A stretch of DNA of 64,000 nucleotides from positions 1-64,000 of the forward strand of contig JAYKXP010000140.1 in assembly GCA_037176845.1 (NCBI GenBank), read 5' to 3'. This document shows positions 1 to 12,147 of this stretch, one piece after another. The notes beneath the pieces were generated by a model. That model saw nothing but the letters and a program-made list of their open reading frames with translations, was not told the DNA's origin and ran no database searches. How positions within the stretch are numbered: the first letter of the stretch is position 1; the number at the start of each line of letters is the position of its first letter. Position numbers and translations under genes: made by a program. This DNA comes from Paramarasmius palmivorus (Eukaryota > Basidiomycota > Agaricomycetes > Agaricales > Marasmiaceae).

Positions 1-1500
1 GGTGACGAGTATGTCGTCTCGTACCGCTCAGGCTACTGCCACTATCATTCATTTGTTCTACCCCTTCCCTTCTCTTCTTAGCTGAGCTCTCATTGTCGAC
101 CACAAATGGCTTTCGGACGAGAATCGCGACGTGATCTCCCAGCTCAGCACCATATACAAACTATACAAGTCCGCGCCCCCTGAGGGATGAAGGACGAAGG
201 ACGTATGGGTTACTGTATCGTAAATCTATGGAACGCGAGCGCTTTGGGCCAAGGCGAGGCAGAGTATCTTTACAAGAACTAAATGTGGTGCGTTTCTTGA
301 CGCCTTTTTCTTTCTATTGTAACATTTAACGTGTCATTCGCCTAGATATGGGTTGCGACTTCTATCATCGTTCAATTTGTTGTTCAGAATAAGAAAGCCT
401 CGTGTCTGGCCCTCTGCACTTCCTAGAGGTATTTACAAGAGCTCCTTGGACACCGCATACCTGGTACCGATATTGGCACATACAGTTTCGTCTATCAATT
501 CAAGCTCCATCTGTTGGGGGCAGGACACCCGGTTTCGAGGAGGTTTGATGGGCCCCTCAAATGGATAGCAAGGAAACGGAGTCCCATTGATAGTGGCGTA
601 CGTTTGTGTTGTTCGTATAGCTCTCCATCTTACAGTTCCTGATATACTCTAGGATCATAGGACAGTTTTCCGTCACTTCAATAAACTTGTGTGCGATATC
701 AGTTAGTCCTATTGAATTGCCGCTATCTTGCAACATGTTCATATATACGTGCCTCGATTCCAAAGATGCGCCCGGATGCTGGCAACACAGTACTTGACGT
801 CGTCCATGTTGTCTTCGTGGGAGGGAGAGCATGTCGAATATTAACTCGAGCATGTAAGTCACCGCCGACATATGATAGAATAGCACAGTACTTGACGAAG
901 AGATGGTATAGGACCCATGAAACTCCTCTCGAGTAGTCTTCGCACGAAAGCTATTCTTAGCCGACACCATCAACTACGAGCTCGCGCGAAGTACTGATCA
1001 AGACGTGATGTACAGAAAGAACCCGTGAAAACCGTCCGCTTCTTGTACCTAGTACAGTTACTCCCATCCAATAGTCTTTTCTATAATCGTAATCGTTGGT
1101 GGTTGAACTCATGTCACTACTTTGAACAGTGTCAAGTCATGAGAAGGTTTCAATGACGTTTTTCTCCACCATTTTCAACGCGGGCGGCGGTAGTTTCCAA
1201 GTTACCGTCAATGGATAACGAGATATGCTGTTGGTTCGGCGGGTGGCTTCTGTCACCACTATGGAGCCTTTTGATACTTCATTCGAAGTGACCCGGTATT
1301 GGAAAGGGATGGCGACTTTACGGGTTTCCAGTATCCCCAGGTCAAGGCTGCATTTTTCTTGGGAAGCACGAGAGACTCGAGCTTCATCTATGAGCAGTGG
1401 GGCAATAGCTAGAAACATAATTTGACTTCTGCAAGGAACTTCGACCTTGATGCTGATGTCGATTCAACCACATGCTTCCGTGTTGGAACCCACCGTCGTC
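1..1500. repeat. Block D, copy 1 (upstream region of 7TM gene 1), truncated by the window start
   Basis: This is the non-coding upstream block that precedes each 7TM gene in the array. Recognisable shared pieces are a T-rich stretch with 'ttcttagc' near 75, the stretch around 610-670 with 'tcatagga', and the approach to the TATA box at 1512. I found no convincing reading frame: the open stretches are short and their frames are not kept between copies. Because the window begins inside this block, the array probably extends to the left of base 1. Confidence 0.6.
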
Positions 1501-1511
1501 CCCGGTTCGAG

Positions 1512-1517
1512 TATAAA
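1512..1517 (+). promoter_or_regulatory. TATA box of 7TM gene 1
   Basis: TATAAA lies 42 nt upstream of the ATG at 1554. Every gene of the array has such a box 41-58 nt before its ATG, so the 5' untranslated leaders must be very short. Confidence 0.7.
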
Positions 1518-1553
1518 ATAACCTGGTAAGTCATGACATCTATACCTACAGCA

Positions 1554-3080
1554 ATGGCCAACGGCATTCCCTTTGAATCCGTGTATTCTATTAAAGGTGT
1601 TCTATTGGGTCCGTTTTTACTCATCGGTGTACGTGTTCTATCCAACTGAATGCCCGTTGATATTCACTCAATCTGTTCAAGTTAACACTGTTTTTACTTG
1701 GTGAGTTTTCAGGTATAGTGTGCAATGTCACTTTCCAGATTTCCTGACTAGTAATCCAGGATTCTACGTTCTACTTTTCGGACTAACGATCTATTTTCTA
1801 AAAGCGCGTCCACGTGTTGTTCATCGAAGATTACATCTAGCTTGGACGGTCATTCTTTTTCTTCTATCTATTGCAGCTGCTCTTTGTAATATGGCAGAGG
1901 TCATCAAAGAGGCCGTGTTGGGCTTTCAGGCGGCAGTTTCACAAGATGTTGGTCCTCTTAGGAACTGGGTTGGGATCGATGTTGGGTCGCATACGATTTT
2001 TGAGCAAGTATCATCTGTTCTGACTCATGTGGCTGCCTATGTTAATCCAAGTGGGGTATGGCAGACTTTTCATTGTGCTACTCTACATTTTAGCCAAGTG
2101 AGTGGAAGCTAGGCAAGAAATCAGCCACTTCTGAGACATTGTAGCTGCGTCGCCGATGCCATTCTTGTGAGTACGTACTTCGTGAGTCTCTTCAATGCCT
2201 AATCTTTTCAAGCTTTATCGATATTTCATTCTCTGGGATTTGAGGTGGCGTGCCTGCATTATTCCAGCATTGGCACTGCTTGCCACGAACGGTTTGTAAA
2301 CTTCTCTAGAAAGTGCCGGTCGTAAAGTTGATATCGTTTCAGCAACGGGCATGGCTGGCAACTTAGAAACATATGTGCCCTTCCTTGATATCAGCAAGAA
2401 AGAGCAAGACATATCCATGTTGGGGTTCAATTTCATGACTGCATATTATATCTTGAATGCTACCAACAGCTTTGTGCTGTCGCTGATCATCGGTAAGCAT
2501 CGCACTCAGCTTCGAATCTGCAGCCATCGAAGTTGTTTACTGAAGCAGGTCGAATCTGGTGGTTGAGTCGCGATTCCCGTAGGTTATTGGGTCGCGAAGC
2601 TCTACGCAAGTACAATAATATTGTAACGATAATGTAAGCCTGTCGGTCCGCGTGTTCCACTTGATAATTCCTCACCACATTGTCAGCATCGAATCTGGAT
2701 TCATGTATTCCGCCTGCCTTGTCATTCATGCATCATTGCGACTGTCTGAAAGTACAATCGGTTTCCCCCTGGATACATCCCCGCTAGTTTATCTCATGGT
2801 TGTGAGTACAAATTTGAAGCTCACGAAGAGTTGCTCACATGGTCCAATATATCAGGGCATTGCTCCGACGCTCATTATCCTTCGTACCAGTCTCGGACTA
2901 GCAGTGCCAAGCTCTCAGGTGCTTTCCTCTCTGCGTTTCGGGGACGCACTACAGACTGCAAACATTGAACGTTCCGAAGTACACACCGTGGACCTTCAAA
3001 GACCTGCTAATGACAGCGGAGATCTTGAGGCGCAAAAACACGAGACCACGTCTGAAATCGCCGCCAACACTGGAGCATAA
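1554..3080 (+). CDS. 7-transmembrane protein, array gene 1 (10 exons, 348 aa)
   Basis: Exons by comparison with the seven paralogues: 1554-1628, 1682-1700, 1760-2003, 2065-2097, 2145-2166, 2213-2291, 2343-2492, 2549-2633, 2687-2801, 2856-3080; the total, 1047 nt, is in frame. The protein has about seven hydrophobic segments. Hallmarks are GFYVLLFGLTIYFL in TM1, CVADAIL-LYR at the end of TM3, GRIWWLSRDSRRLLG after TM5, IESGFMYSACLVIHA in TM6 and GIAPTLIILRTSLG at the end of TM7. The hydrophilic C-terminal tail contains ERSEVHTVDLQ and DLEAQKHE. This matches an uncharacterised, receptor-like 7TM family expanded in Agaricomycetes; ligand and coupling are unknown. Intron 3 starts with GC (2004) instead of GT. 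It is the most divergent copy, with LRLSEST where others read IRQSLST and a shorter tail. Confidence 0.85.
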
Positions 3081-3950
3081 TTACTCGAAGAATAAATGGA
3101 GATGACGGACGGACATTGATCAACATTAGCTATTTTCATTGTTCCTATGTTGTATGATTGTACAGCGCCGACTCCTGTCTTCCTAGGTTCTATTTTGCCC
3201 CAGCTCGCGAAAGCTTGAAGAGTGTGAATCGGACAACGTCCGAGTAGGGTGAGCCAACGAGTTGATAGTTGAAGGTCGAATATTCGAGGTTAAAGAAAAG
3301 GTGTCTTTGGAAACTTGAAGCTCGTCAACCTGGAGGTAACAGTATCAATGACTCGGCGGCTAAGGAAGCAGAGAGAGAGAGCATACTTACCGGGATATAT
3401 CCAAACTTGAGCAGCGTCGTATCGCATCGATTGTCTGAACGCTTAGACTCCATAGTCGAAATCAAAGGTGTCAATTCCTCGGCTTTCGATATCTCTGGGG
3501 TAATTCGAGTTCAGTCGAGGTACCAAGAACGAAGGAGACATTTCAAACCCATTGCATCAAAACCCTATGATCGATTTTGGTGACTCGGAACGGGAATGAG
3601 GCTTGGAAACCACAACGTTGTTCGGAAAGCTGCGAAAGGCGGAAACTCGAAAATCGGGATCCACATGTTAGGCCTCTGAGACCCGTAGAACACAGGGTGG
3701 TCTGCCATTAAGCCTCTAAAGATCTTGAACATGTCGGGAGGTCGAGAGCAGGAAGGGAGCATAGGTGGTCATGGTGTGGAAGAGATGTTTACATATGTCG
3801 GCGCCCGCCGGAAAAGGCATTGGGATTACGAATTGAGACATACGACATAAAGGAGACGATGTAGCGCAGCATAGGCAAAGCGTCGTGGGCAAAACAGCAT
3901 GACGAACATCAATACCCAACTCGTTCACTTTCTACTTAGTTGTCCTGCGC
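3081..3950. repeat. Block B, copy 1 (degenerate)
   Basis: Downstream block of unit 1. It keeps only part of the longer B block seen in other units, for example 'ctggaggtaacagtatcaa' near 3330 followed by a stretch that on the minus strand would read as a short intron. No product can be recognised and the frames are short and unconserved. The right end (about 3690-3950) corresponds to the sequence next to block C in other units. Confidence 0.45.
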
Positions 3951-3959
3951 ACTCCGTCC

Positions 3960-4450
3960 ACCGCCCTTCCTTCAGACAGTCTGTCCCCGGTCTCTATCGC
4001 CGCCGAAGCCCTCTCCCAGCCTCGCTGCTTCTCTAACTTTCACGTCCGCCCGTTCTGTCTTATTCTGCACGTTACTTCGATGCTTGCCGCCAGCTGAGCC
4101 GGCAGTGACTTCGTAGTGTCCGGGGAGACGAAACGCGAAGGCTTTGCGTTTGACGAGCTTGAGGGTTTTGAGGGAGCCAATCTTGGATAGGGATAGGCAG
4201 AGGGGCGGAGGAATATTCTGTTCAAAGTCGATGTTGTTAGTTTTGCCGGTGAGGAGGAAGGGAAGAAACGCACCTTGACCAGCGCCTTGTACACGAGCTC
4301 GATGCATCTGGACACGCGGACGTGGAAGAAAAATCAGTTTTCCCAAAGACGTTTCCTTGAAGCGACGACTGGAAGTCAGCGACAGAGATGGAGACAAAGT
4401 CCAAATATCTTGCCTTACTTCATCCTATCTCTGAAGCTAACTCCAATGAG
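3960..4450 (-). pseudogene. Block C, copy 1: G3BP/Nxt3-like RRM fragment
   Basis: On the minus strand a short exon ending ALVK is followed by a spliceable intron and then an RRM-like stretch: CLSLSKIGSLKTLKLVKRKA, then FAF, then LPG, SNVQNKTERADVKVREAA and a GFGGDRDRG tail. Known fungal G3BP-like (Nxt3) proteins end with an RRM of the pattern FGxxKxLxIVRxKACAFLEF followed by a basic KK(E/T)R stretch and RGG repeats, and this fragment follows that order. The RRM is shortened after FAF, and no NTF2 domain or start region is visible, so I call it a fragment. It is the copy that differs most from the others. Confidence 0.5.
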
Positions 4451-6540
4451 ACAGTAGCAACGGCTAGAAACCTAAATTCAAAGTCTTCGAACGTTGAACA
4501 TTGCGACCCCAAGGTCTGATCATCCTTCGACTTGGCTGCAGAGAATGAGGCGAGTGTGTCTAGACTCTATATTCTGAGTCGCACGAGGCAGAATCACGAT
4601 GCACAGACTTGATAGAGAGCTCGAATGAGCACGCGAAACAGACCTAGATCCAGTGGTCGAGTGGTCTGAGGAGTGTAGTCGTGGTTCGGGCCAACTTCGG
4701 GCGATGGGTACCGAGTCCCGGCAAGCGCTCACAGTCACACCATGGCATTTCGCCTCCTTGCCTCACACAGTCACCATCCATCGAACCTTGTTCTCGGACT
4801 CTTCAGCTGGGCGTACGTTTGGATATTTTACGATGGGTATGACTTCTGAAGGGGTATAACCAACATCAGTGAGAGAGTTCGTTCTTCGCGAATTTCAGAA
4901 GTTGGTATGGTGTGCCAGTTCTCGAGGCTATGTCGTTCCGAGAACTGTTGCCATTGTCGCACGTTCACAATTTATCATGCCCCTTCGCTTTCTTAGCCCG
5001 GATCATTGTCGGCCACGGAAGAAAAAGCGCTAGTGGCCAGCACTATGTGTTCCATCGCAGCTCTGTCCTGGTCCATGCACCGGTATGAAACTCGAAGCTT
5101 GAAGGACATAAGGCCGCTTGGATACCAGGAATTCCCGATGACCTGATGCGTTGGGACTAAAATAGCTATCCTCACAGTGACTGGTGCGTACCTTAGCGCC
5201 TTTATCTCTTCGTTCTATCATTCAACTTAGAGTTCACCTAGGTATGAAATCATTCATCTACTATTGCTTTCAGAACAAAAAAGCCCCGTATCTGGCCAAA
5301 GACGAGGGGATGGATGCTTTCACTTCCTCCTATGTTCGATTCCCTTTCTTTCTCAATTCTCAACAGTCTCTCCAGATCTTTGGCTCCAGAAACCTTGGGC
5401 ACCGCATGTCTAGTACGGGTACCGGCACCGGCACCAACAGATTCATCTATACTATTCAAGCACCATCTGTTGGAAAATGACTTCTGGGCTAGAGGAAGCT
5501 GTCTGTGAAGGTTTGATGGGTCACGGGTAGCGCGGAAAACAAACCCTGTTGATACTGGCGAGCGGGAATGTATGTGATGTTCCTATAGCTGTAGCCTATC
5601 CATCATACAAATGCTGATATATTCTAGGGTCATGGGACAGCTTTTCGTCACTTCAATGAACATACAGCTGCGACCTCAGATGATTCTATCGGATTACTGT
5701 CTCGTGCAATCTGAACAATCATATGCGCTTCAAGCAAGTTGAAGAGGCGTTCCTCGGAGTGAGATACCGACACTGTCGATGTTACGCTTAAGGAGAGAAG
5801 AACACATTGAGTTGAGGTTGAAGGATGCTGTCGTTTACCTGGGCGACAAGCATGTGAGTTACCGCCAACATGTGATCGAATATCTCGGTAATTGACAAAG
5901 AACTGGTATAGGACCTACGATATTCCTCGAAAATCCTGTTCACGTAAACGATATCTGTAGCGAATTTCCTTCCAAACTCCATGATACTTCGCATGAACCA
6001 AGCATCTCGTTGGAACCGATCATGCATCTCGATGCGATGAGATGTGATGAACAATGCCGCATTCACCGTTCTCCCGCGAAGTATCAATAACTTCCAACTG
6101 AAATATATCTCAGTCCCCGTAGGATTGTATCCGAATTCATCGGAAATCGACGCGGTGGCTATCCTCCGTCAAGATGGAATCGCTTTACTTTGATGAAACT
6201 ATCTCAAGACCGGTATCGCTCCCCTTCGGTACAATATCTCTCGTGATGCATAGAATATACTGTTGGTTGGCGAGTGGCTTTAGAAACCGGTCCAAGGGGA
6301 TGTGCAGTCAATAGCAGGGGCGGCTACTTCTGCTGGACGATCTCTCCCAACGCACTGTTCCCGAAGCAGACGCCTAGCCGGCCAGAGTCTCTTCGTTGGA
6401 GAAGTTTCCTATGAACAGAGTAGTGGCATCAGTGCATGATGGGTAATGTTTTGCATAGCATGTTGCTTCTGCTTTGATTTTTTTTTTTGTTGATAGTTCG
6501 AATGGTCCAAAAATTGAAATATCAACAGGCACCTCTCCGT
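4450..6540. repeat. Block D, copy 2 (upstream region of 7TM gene 2)
   Basis: Non-coding upstream block. Shared landmarks with other copies are 'cttcgaacgttgaacattgcgacccc' near 4485 (longer than quoted, cut here), 'ttcatctatactattcaag' near 5443, 'gctgatatattctaggg' near 5611 and 'ggtatcgctccccttc' near 6210. Open stretches on both strands are not conserved in frame between copies. Confidence 0.55.
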
Positions 6541-6543
6541 GAG

Positions 6544-6549
6544 TATAAA
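6544..6549 (+). promoter_or_regulatory. TATA box of 7TM gene 2
   Basis: TATAAA 45 nt before the ATG at 6589. The surrounding stretch (about 6535-6560) is nearly identical to that of gene 7 (about 38395-38420), so these two genes share a promoter type. Confidence 0.7.
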
Positions 6550-6588
6550 TTCACCTATAACGGAGATCTAAGCCTATACCTCACGCCC

Positions 6589-8160
6589 ATGTCGAACTCT
6601 TTTCCGTTTGAAGCCGGGTACTCGATCAAAGGTGTTCTAGTGGCACCTTTATTCCTCATAGGTGTAAGTCCTCTACTTGAATTTTGAGTCAGGATATACT
6701 CATTTCAAGTGAGACCAGTTGACGCTGTTTCTTCTAGGTGAGTTCATAGCCGCAATGTCAAATATCTGTTTGGCATTAAGTGGCTAATTTTTACAGGGTT
6801 CTACGTTCTACTCTTTGGGTTGACAGTCTACTTCCTATGCGCACGTCGAGCCGTTGTTAATCGGAGGCTTCATCTGGCTTGGACGACTGTGCTTTTTGTA
6901 CTTTCTACTTCAGCTGCTCTTTGTAGAGCAGCAGAAGTCATCAAAGAGGCAGCTTTGGGCTTTGAAGCAGCTGTAACACAAGATCCTGATCCACTTTGGG
7001 ATTGGGTTGCAATTAGTAAACCCCATGTAATCTTTGAGTAAGTCATATGATATAGTGTGTATTATTTAGTTGAGATGCTGATAATGTACTACGCCAGAAC
7101 TTGGATTGTTCTACTTTACATCTTCGCAAAGTGAGCTGCAGCTTGCAATAAATGACATGTATTAACTCTAAAATATGGTAGCTGCGTTGCGGATGCTATC
7201 CTCGTGAGGATCTACTTTCCTTCTTCGTCCATGATATCTGAATTTTCTTGGATTTTTTGCAGCTTTATCGGTATTTTACGCTCTGGAATTCAAGTTGGCG
7301 CGCTTCCATTGTTCCTACAATAGCGCTGGTTGTTACCAATGGTATTTTTCCTGTCCGCCAGTGAGGTGCTTGGTGTAATGTTCACATTCTTTCAGCAATT
7401 GGTATCGCCGGTCTCTTGATGAGTAACATCTCCTTCGTTCTTAGGCCTCCCGGTTTCAGGGAGGTAGGGCAGACCGGGATTAATTTTCTCATTGCGTACT
7501 ATTTTATGAATGCGGGCAACAGCCTTCTTCTATCTCTAATTATTGGTAAGTGCTCAATGCCGAGTCAGTCCTGAAATCAGAGGTACATCATGCGTTTCGC
7601 CCATCTATAGCAGGTCGAATATGGTGGTTGAGTCGTGATTCACGCGAGTTGTTGGGTCATGAGATTAACCGCAAATACAACAAGGTCATAGCAACGGTGT
7701 GAGTTTTGCCACAATTGTATTCGGTGATCACGATCCACAAGTTACCGACATAATTTTCAGTATCGAGTCTGGGTTCTTGTACTCTGCTAGCTCCATCATC
7801 CATGCATCGACCACACAGTGTCTGAGCACTATAGGCTTCCCTCTAGACTTTTCCCCACTCATATCACTCATGGTCGTGCGTATAAACCATTTCACACGTG
7901 GCACTCGCTTACTATATCATCAGGGGATTGCTCCAACGCTCATCATCCTGAGAACCAGTCTCGGTCTATCCAACAGCGCCGTGCCAAACTCCCAGATGCT
8001 TTCTACTCTACGATTCGGAGACCCACCACAGACTGTCGATGTCGAACGCTCCGAGGTACACACCGTGGACTTTCAACCCGAACAAGCCTCCGCAAATGGA
8101 AGCGGCGACATCGAGGCGCAGAAACATGAAGCCTCCGAAGCTACCGCGAGCAAAGTATGA
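6589..8160 (+). CDS. 7-transmembrane protein, array gene 2 (10 exons, 351 aa)
   Basis: Exons: 6589-6663, 6719-6737, 6797-7037, 7098-7130, 7182-7203, 7263-7341, 7396-7545, 7614-7698, 7761-7875, 7924-8160 (1056 nt, in frame). It starts MSNSFPFEAGYSIKGVLVAP. TM1 is built from exon 1, the 19-nt exon 2 and exon 3 (GFYVLLFGLTVYFLCARR). TM3 ends with CVADAIL-LYRYFTLWNSSW, TM5 is followed by GRIWWLSRDSRELLGHEI, and TM7 by GIAPTLIILRTSLGL. The tail keeps ERSEVHTVD and DIEAQKHEAS. The first half is closest to gene 7 (same start, same PDxLWDW loop). Introns are GT-AG and 46-61 nt long. Expected location is a membrane; function unknown. Confidence 0.88.
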
Positions 8161-10100
8161 TTACACCGTAGTAGAGCATCCCGTTCGAGGTTTCGGACAC
8201 GGGGAATGGAAAGGACGAAAGATGGCTGGTATTTATTGATCTTTACTGTTTCTTCGTGTATCGTCTGTACGACACCTTTGATTGGCGTAAATTAGGAACC
8301 GATTTCTTTCTCTAGAAGCTCGAAGTCAGCAAAAGCAAAAAGGGAGGAATCAAATCGCGCTCACTATCTTCCGAGTTCTTCGTGAACGATCAGAGTAAGG
8401 CGTAGACTCTAATCCGAGATTCAATGTTCAATGTTCAGTTGCAAGGCGTTGATTGTCGACAAGGCTGGCTGAAACAATCCAGGTGATCGTGTACCAAGGA
8501 CAAAGGAGACGACGTTGAACACATACGCACATCTCCGAGCTTCACTCCCCAGCCTTCTCCCCGGGTTCACAGCCCGCGAACTTTCAAGCTTCGGGCCGAA
8601 GGGTGTCTGGATTCGCGCTAGCAGAACTGGGTGGTGTCATCGTTACTCGGCTGAGGAGCACGAAGAAAGGCAAGCACACCATATTCACATAAGGATGAAT
8701 ATCGCATCCTTCCAACACTGGGCAGGTGGTCGTGAGGGCTTGCTAGTTCGTTGTTTCACCAGCCAATGATGGTCCAGAAGGCTAATTTTCGATAGCTTTC
8801 AAAAACTGGCTGCAACAGTCCGGGTGAATACTAACGAAGAAGACATGGACGCTGAACATTGAACATTGAACGTACCAATTTTCACATATGCATCATGACT
8901 CTCCAGTCGAACAAATCGAACCGGGAGACACCATCTTGTCCAGCTTACGGCGACGAGAACGCGGAAAGTCGAATTGAAGTCTCTGAATGCTCGACCTGGA
9001 GGTAATGAGTATCGGTGAGCCAAGTAACACGAAAGAAGGAAAGACAGCATACCGGTATCCCAACTTGAGAAACATTCCATCAGCCCTGTGAGAACTTGCC
9101 GCCGCTTGCGCTGAATCCTGATCCGCCAACCATCGAGATTCCTAGTCGCGCGATGAACATGAACAGAGGAAGCTCCGGGTCTACCATGTGAACTTGAAAA
9201 GACACGGAGAGCGTGATTCGTGGAGAAGGTCGAGACACCAAGCTTCGAGGATCGTTTTATTTTCGATAAAAATAGCTAAAATGGTCCAGTTGAGTACCTC
9301 GAAGAGCTCAGAAGACGAAAGTTGAACACGCACTTGCATCTCCGAGTTCGAGCCTTCTCTCTATGTATCGAGCGAGCTGCTCGCGAATGTTCGAATTAAA
9401 CAAAGCTGGAGGTAATGGAATGGGTATCAATGACTCTGCTTTTGAGGAACACGAAAGGACAACGCACCAGCATCAGACCCACAAAATGTTGCGTCAATCC
9501 TCCTTCCAACTCCAAATACGTAGTCTCTAGTGCTTGCGTTCATCCTACCGCGCTATCAAATAAGCAGGAGTGACAGCCTACGCTCCATTGGGATCTGGAA
9601 ACTCCAAAAAGACACCGTGATTCCGAGCGAACGACGCCTTCCGTCTTTTGAGTGCGATAATGAAGGTTGATACCGGCCGAGTCACACGAAAACACAAAAG
9701 GTGTGAAAAAACTGCAATGGGTTGGATCTTGGGACCGAAAGAGACACAGGATAGGGTCTGGATTCAACCGCGAAGAACACGAAGGACGGCCAATTTCGAC
9801 TCGAGTTGTGCTGGAGACAAAGACATTGAGGTTCGTGACTCCTGGTATCAATGTCAAGGATAAACGGAAAACATACCAGGATGCGGTTCAATAAGGCCCG
9901 CCGAACGTTTCGAGCCCAGGCGACGTGGTCATAGCGGAACACAAAATTTAGGCGCCCGCTACCGAAAAAGAAACGAAAGCTTGCGGTCATGAACGAACAA
10001 AAGCAACATAAGTACTTTTGATTGCAGAGGAGTAGGTACGCATGTACGACATAGAGTATGCGAGAGGTAGCGTGAAAAGCATTGCACGACAGAAACCATA
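8161..10100 (-). repeat. Block B, copy 2 (modular, minus-strand splice-like signals)
   Basis: A long B block. Read on the minus strand it starts near 9932 with ATGACCACG, then alternates exon-like stretches with short intron-like ones of the form GTATG...CTCCAG or GTACG...TTAG, for example 9003-9057 and 8820-8877. The stretch near 9190-9080 encodes LPLFMF-like and RLGISMVGG-like residues that recur in copies 4, 5 and 6. A stop appears early in several modules and the frames do not stay open across copies. I therefore describe it as a conserved block of unknown function, possibly a decayed multi-exon gene convergent with the 7TM gene. Confidence 0.45.
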
Positions 10101-10106
10101 ACAAGC

Positions 10107-10900
10107 TTAAGCGTGAGTTGACAAAACCGCCAATTCACCTTTTACTTGTGCCCAATTTCTACCACCTAAACCCACTTCCCCTTCCTGCTCCTCCCCACCC
10201 CCTGCATTTACCTCTATCGCCGCCGAATCCATGACCTCTTCCAGCATCACAAGAAACACGTTTACTATCGCCGCGTCCCTTCTTATTCCGCACACTGTTT
10301 CCTCCCGGCCAGGTAACTCTACTACGACTTCGTTCTGGTTGATAGCTCGATATGCGGCGCCTGGAGAAGTGGATTCCATGAACTCGCATGCTTCGTGTTT
10401 CACGATCTTCAGAGACTTGAGGGATCCGAATTTAGATAGGGAAAGGTGTAGTGGATGGGTTGGTGTGACGGTGATTAGTAGCGGTACACATAGTCTATCT
10501 CGTGATTATTAGCTCAACTAGAAAGCAGACTAAGAGGAAGAAGGTCCACCTTATCAGACGCCTGCCCATTCCCATCGCACACGTAGAGGAGATGTCGCTG
10601 GACATGATGGTGTAGGCACCACAGGAGATGTCCCATTCAGAGGCGATTGCTAAACACCATTTTTTGGAGTTTGCAGATGCGAGGTCGGCCCAGGTAGTTG
10701 AGGTATTGCGGGCGGTTATTGTTGAAGTTGAAGTTGTCGTTGGAGTTGTTGATATGGTCGTGGTGTTGCGGATGGTTGGGGTATTGAGGTGACCATGAGG
10801 TGGAGATGGCAGGAGCGACGACTAAAAAGTCAAAAATATCTCGCCATACCCTATCCTTTATGTGACACCGACTTCAACGAGACCGAGATCTCAGCAGCTA
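10107..10900 (-). pseudogene. Block C, copy 2: G3BP/Nxt3-like RRM-RGG fragment
   Basis: On the minus strand, around 10470-10300, the frame reads HLSLSKFGSLKSLKIVKHEA followed by CEFMESTSPGAAYRAINQNE and VVVELPG. This is an RRM half with an RNP1-like segment and the typical A-x-x-A-I helix. The Gly/Arg-rich tail (DAGRGHGFGGDRGKCRGWGG) lies in a different frame from the RRM, so a frameshift separates them. The upstream linker exon (10640-10760) is partly present. No NTF2 domain is seen. The fragment derives from a G3BP-like stress-granule/mRNA-binding protein but cannot encode one. Confidence 0.6.
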
Positions 10901-12090
10901 GTAATCTATAATCAACGTCCTCGAACGTCACTGAACATCGCGACCTCAATGAACATCAACTTGCTGCAGAGGGCGCATATTGGAGGTGATAGGCAGAGAA
11001 GTGGTTCGAGTCGTACAATACGAAATCACGACGCAAAACCTTGGTGGACGAACTTGAATGAAGAGACGGAGAGTTGGATTGAGTTGTCCGAGCAGTGTGG
11101 TTGCGGTTCAGGTCTCAGGCCTCAGGAGTCAGGTTGATGCCCACACTTGAAGCTTGACCTCACACTTTCACCGACTGGCCGCCGGCTGCAAGGATTAACT
11201 CGTCTTGTTCACGGAGGCACCTTCAGCTAGACATATATCCGGATATTCTATGCTGGGTGTGAGCCTCGAAGGGGCATAACTCAAAACCAATGGTTCCTCA
11301 TACCAACTTCCGAAATTTGCGTTAAGTATGTCGCTCGGAATTCTTGAAACTGGTGCCATCGTCACTCATTCATCATACTCTCCGCTTCCTTATTTTCTTA
11401 GCCTAGCTCACTGATGAAAAGGCGTCAAAGCATCCTCACAAATCGGAACTCTGGTTTGCATCTTAACGCCTCTATCTCTTTGTTCTATCGTTCAACTTAG
11501 TTTGCAGGCCGCTTGCTCAGTATACTCGATTACCTTCCCCTCAATTCTCCAGTCGTTGGCTCCAAAAACCTTAGATGCTACGCGTGTAGCACGGGTACCA
11601 GCACCAACAGATCTATCTATACGCAGCGAAACGGTGCCCCGTTGATTGTGGCGAGCGGAGATGTGCGTGTTGTTCCTATAATTTTCCATCATACAGATAT
11701 TGATCTATCCTAGAGTCATCGGGGCATCAAGGAATTGTATCCAGACTCTGCGGAAATGATGTGATGGCTACAATCATTCAAGTTACCGCTGCAGCTTGCT
11801 CGAAGCGAATACTATTCCTCAGTGGTACGCGTCGTTGATTCGGCAAGTCTCCGGATCCTTTGCACGGCAATGCTCTGCTCTACTCGTTCAATCAAAGCAT
11901 ATGCCTGCCTGGCCCAAGCCTCTGCGCTAGAGAAGTCTGTTTTGGTAGAAGCGGGAGGTTTATAATTGGTAAAGTTTTGCATGTCGCACCACTTCCACCT
12001 CGATCTTGATCTCGGTTCTAACCCAGCTCCACTCAGATATAGCTCGAATATCAGGAGATTGAAGATTATATCAGGTAATTGGTACCTTTC
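10900..12090. repeat. Block D, copy 3 (upstream region of 7TM gene 3), shortened
   Basis: Upstream block of about 1.2 kb, shorter than other copies: the part corresponding to the distal half is missing after about 11760. Shared landmarks are 'ttagcctagctcactgatg' near 11399 and 'gatctatctatacg' near 11610. No convincing coding frame. Confidence 0.5.
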
Positions 12091-12094
12091 CTGA

Positions 12095-12100
12095 TATAAA
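12095..12100 (+). promoter_or_regulatory. TATA box of 7TM gene 3
   Basis: TATAAA 53 nt before the ATG at 12148, in the context ctgatataaaatctc. Confidence 0.65.
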
Positions 12101-12147
12101 ATCTCTCATTGAATCATGTATCATTAGCCCACCTTGCCTACTTCACC

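Noticed and set aside
557..973. 138-residue open frame on the minus strand in block D
   Set aside because: The corresponding sequence in other D blocks is open in other frames or closed, so the coding frame is not conserved.
1554..3080. STE3-type pheromone receptor assignment for the 7TM genes
   Set aside because: The hallmark residues (GRIWW, GIAPTLIILRTSLG, IESG-YS) belong to a different basidiomycete 7TM family, and no pheromone-precursor-like short CaaX gene was seen next to any copy.
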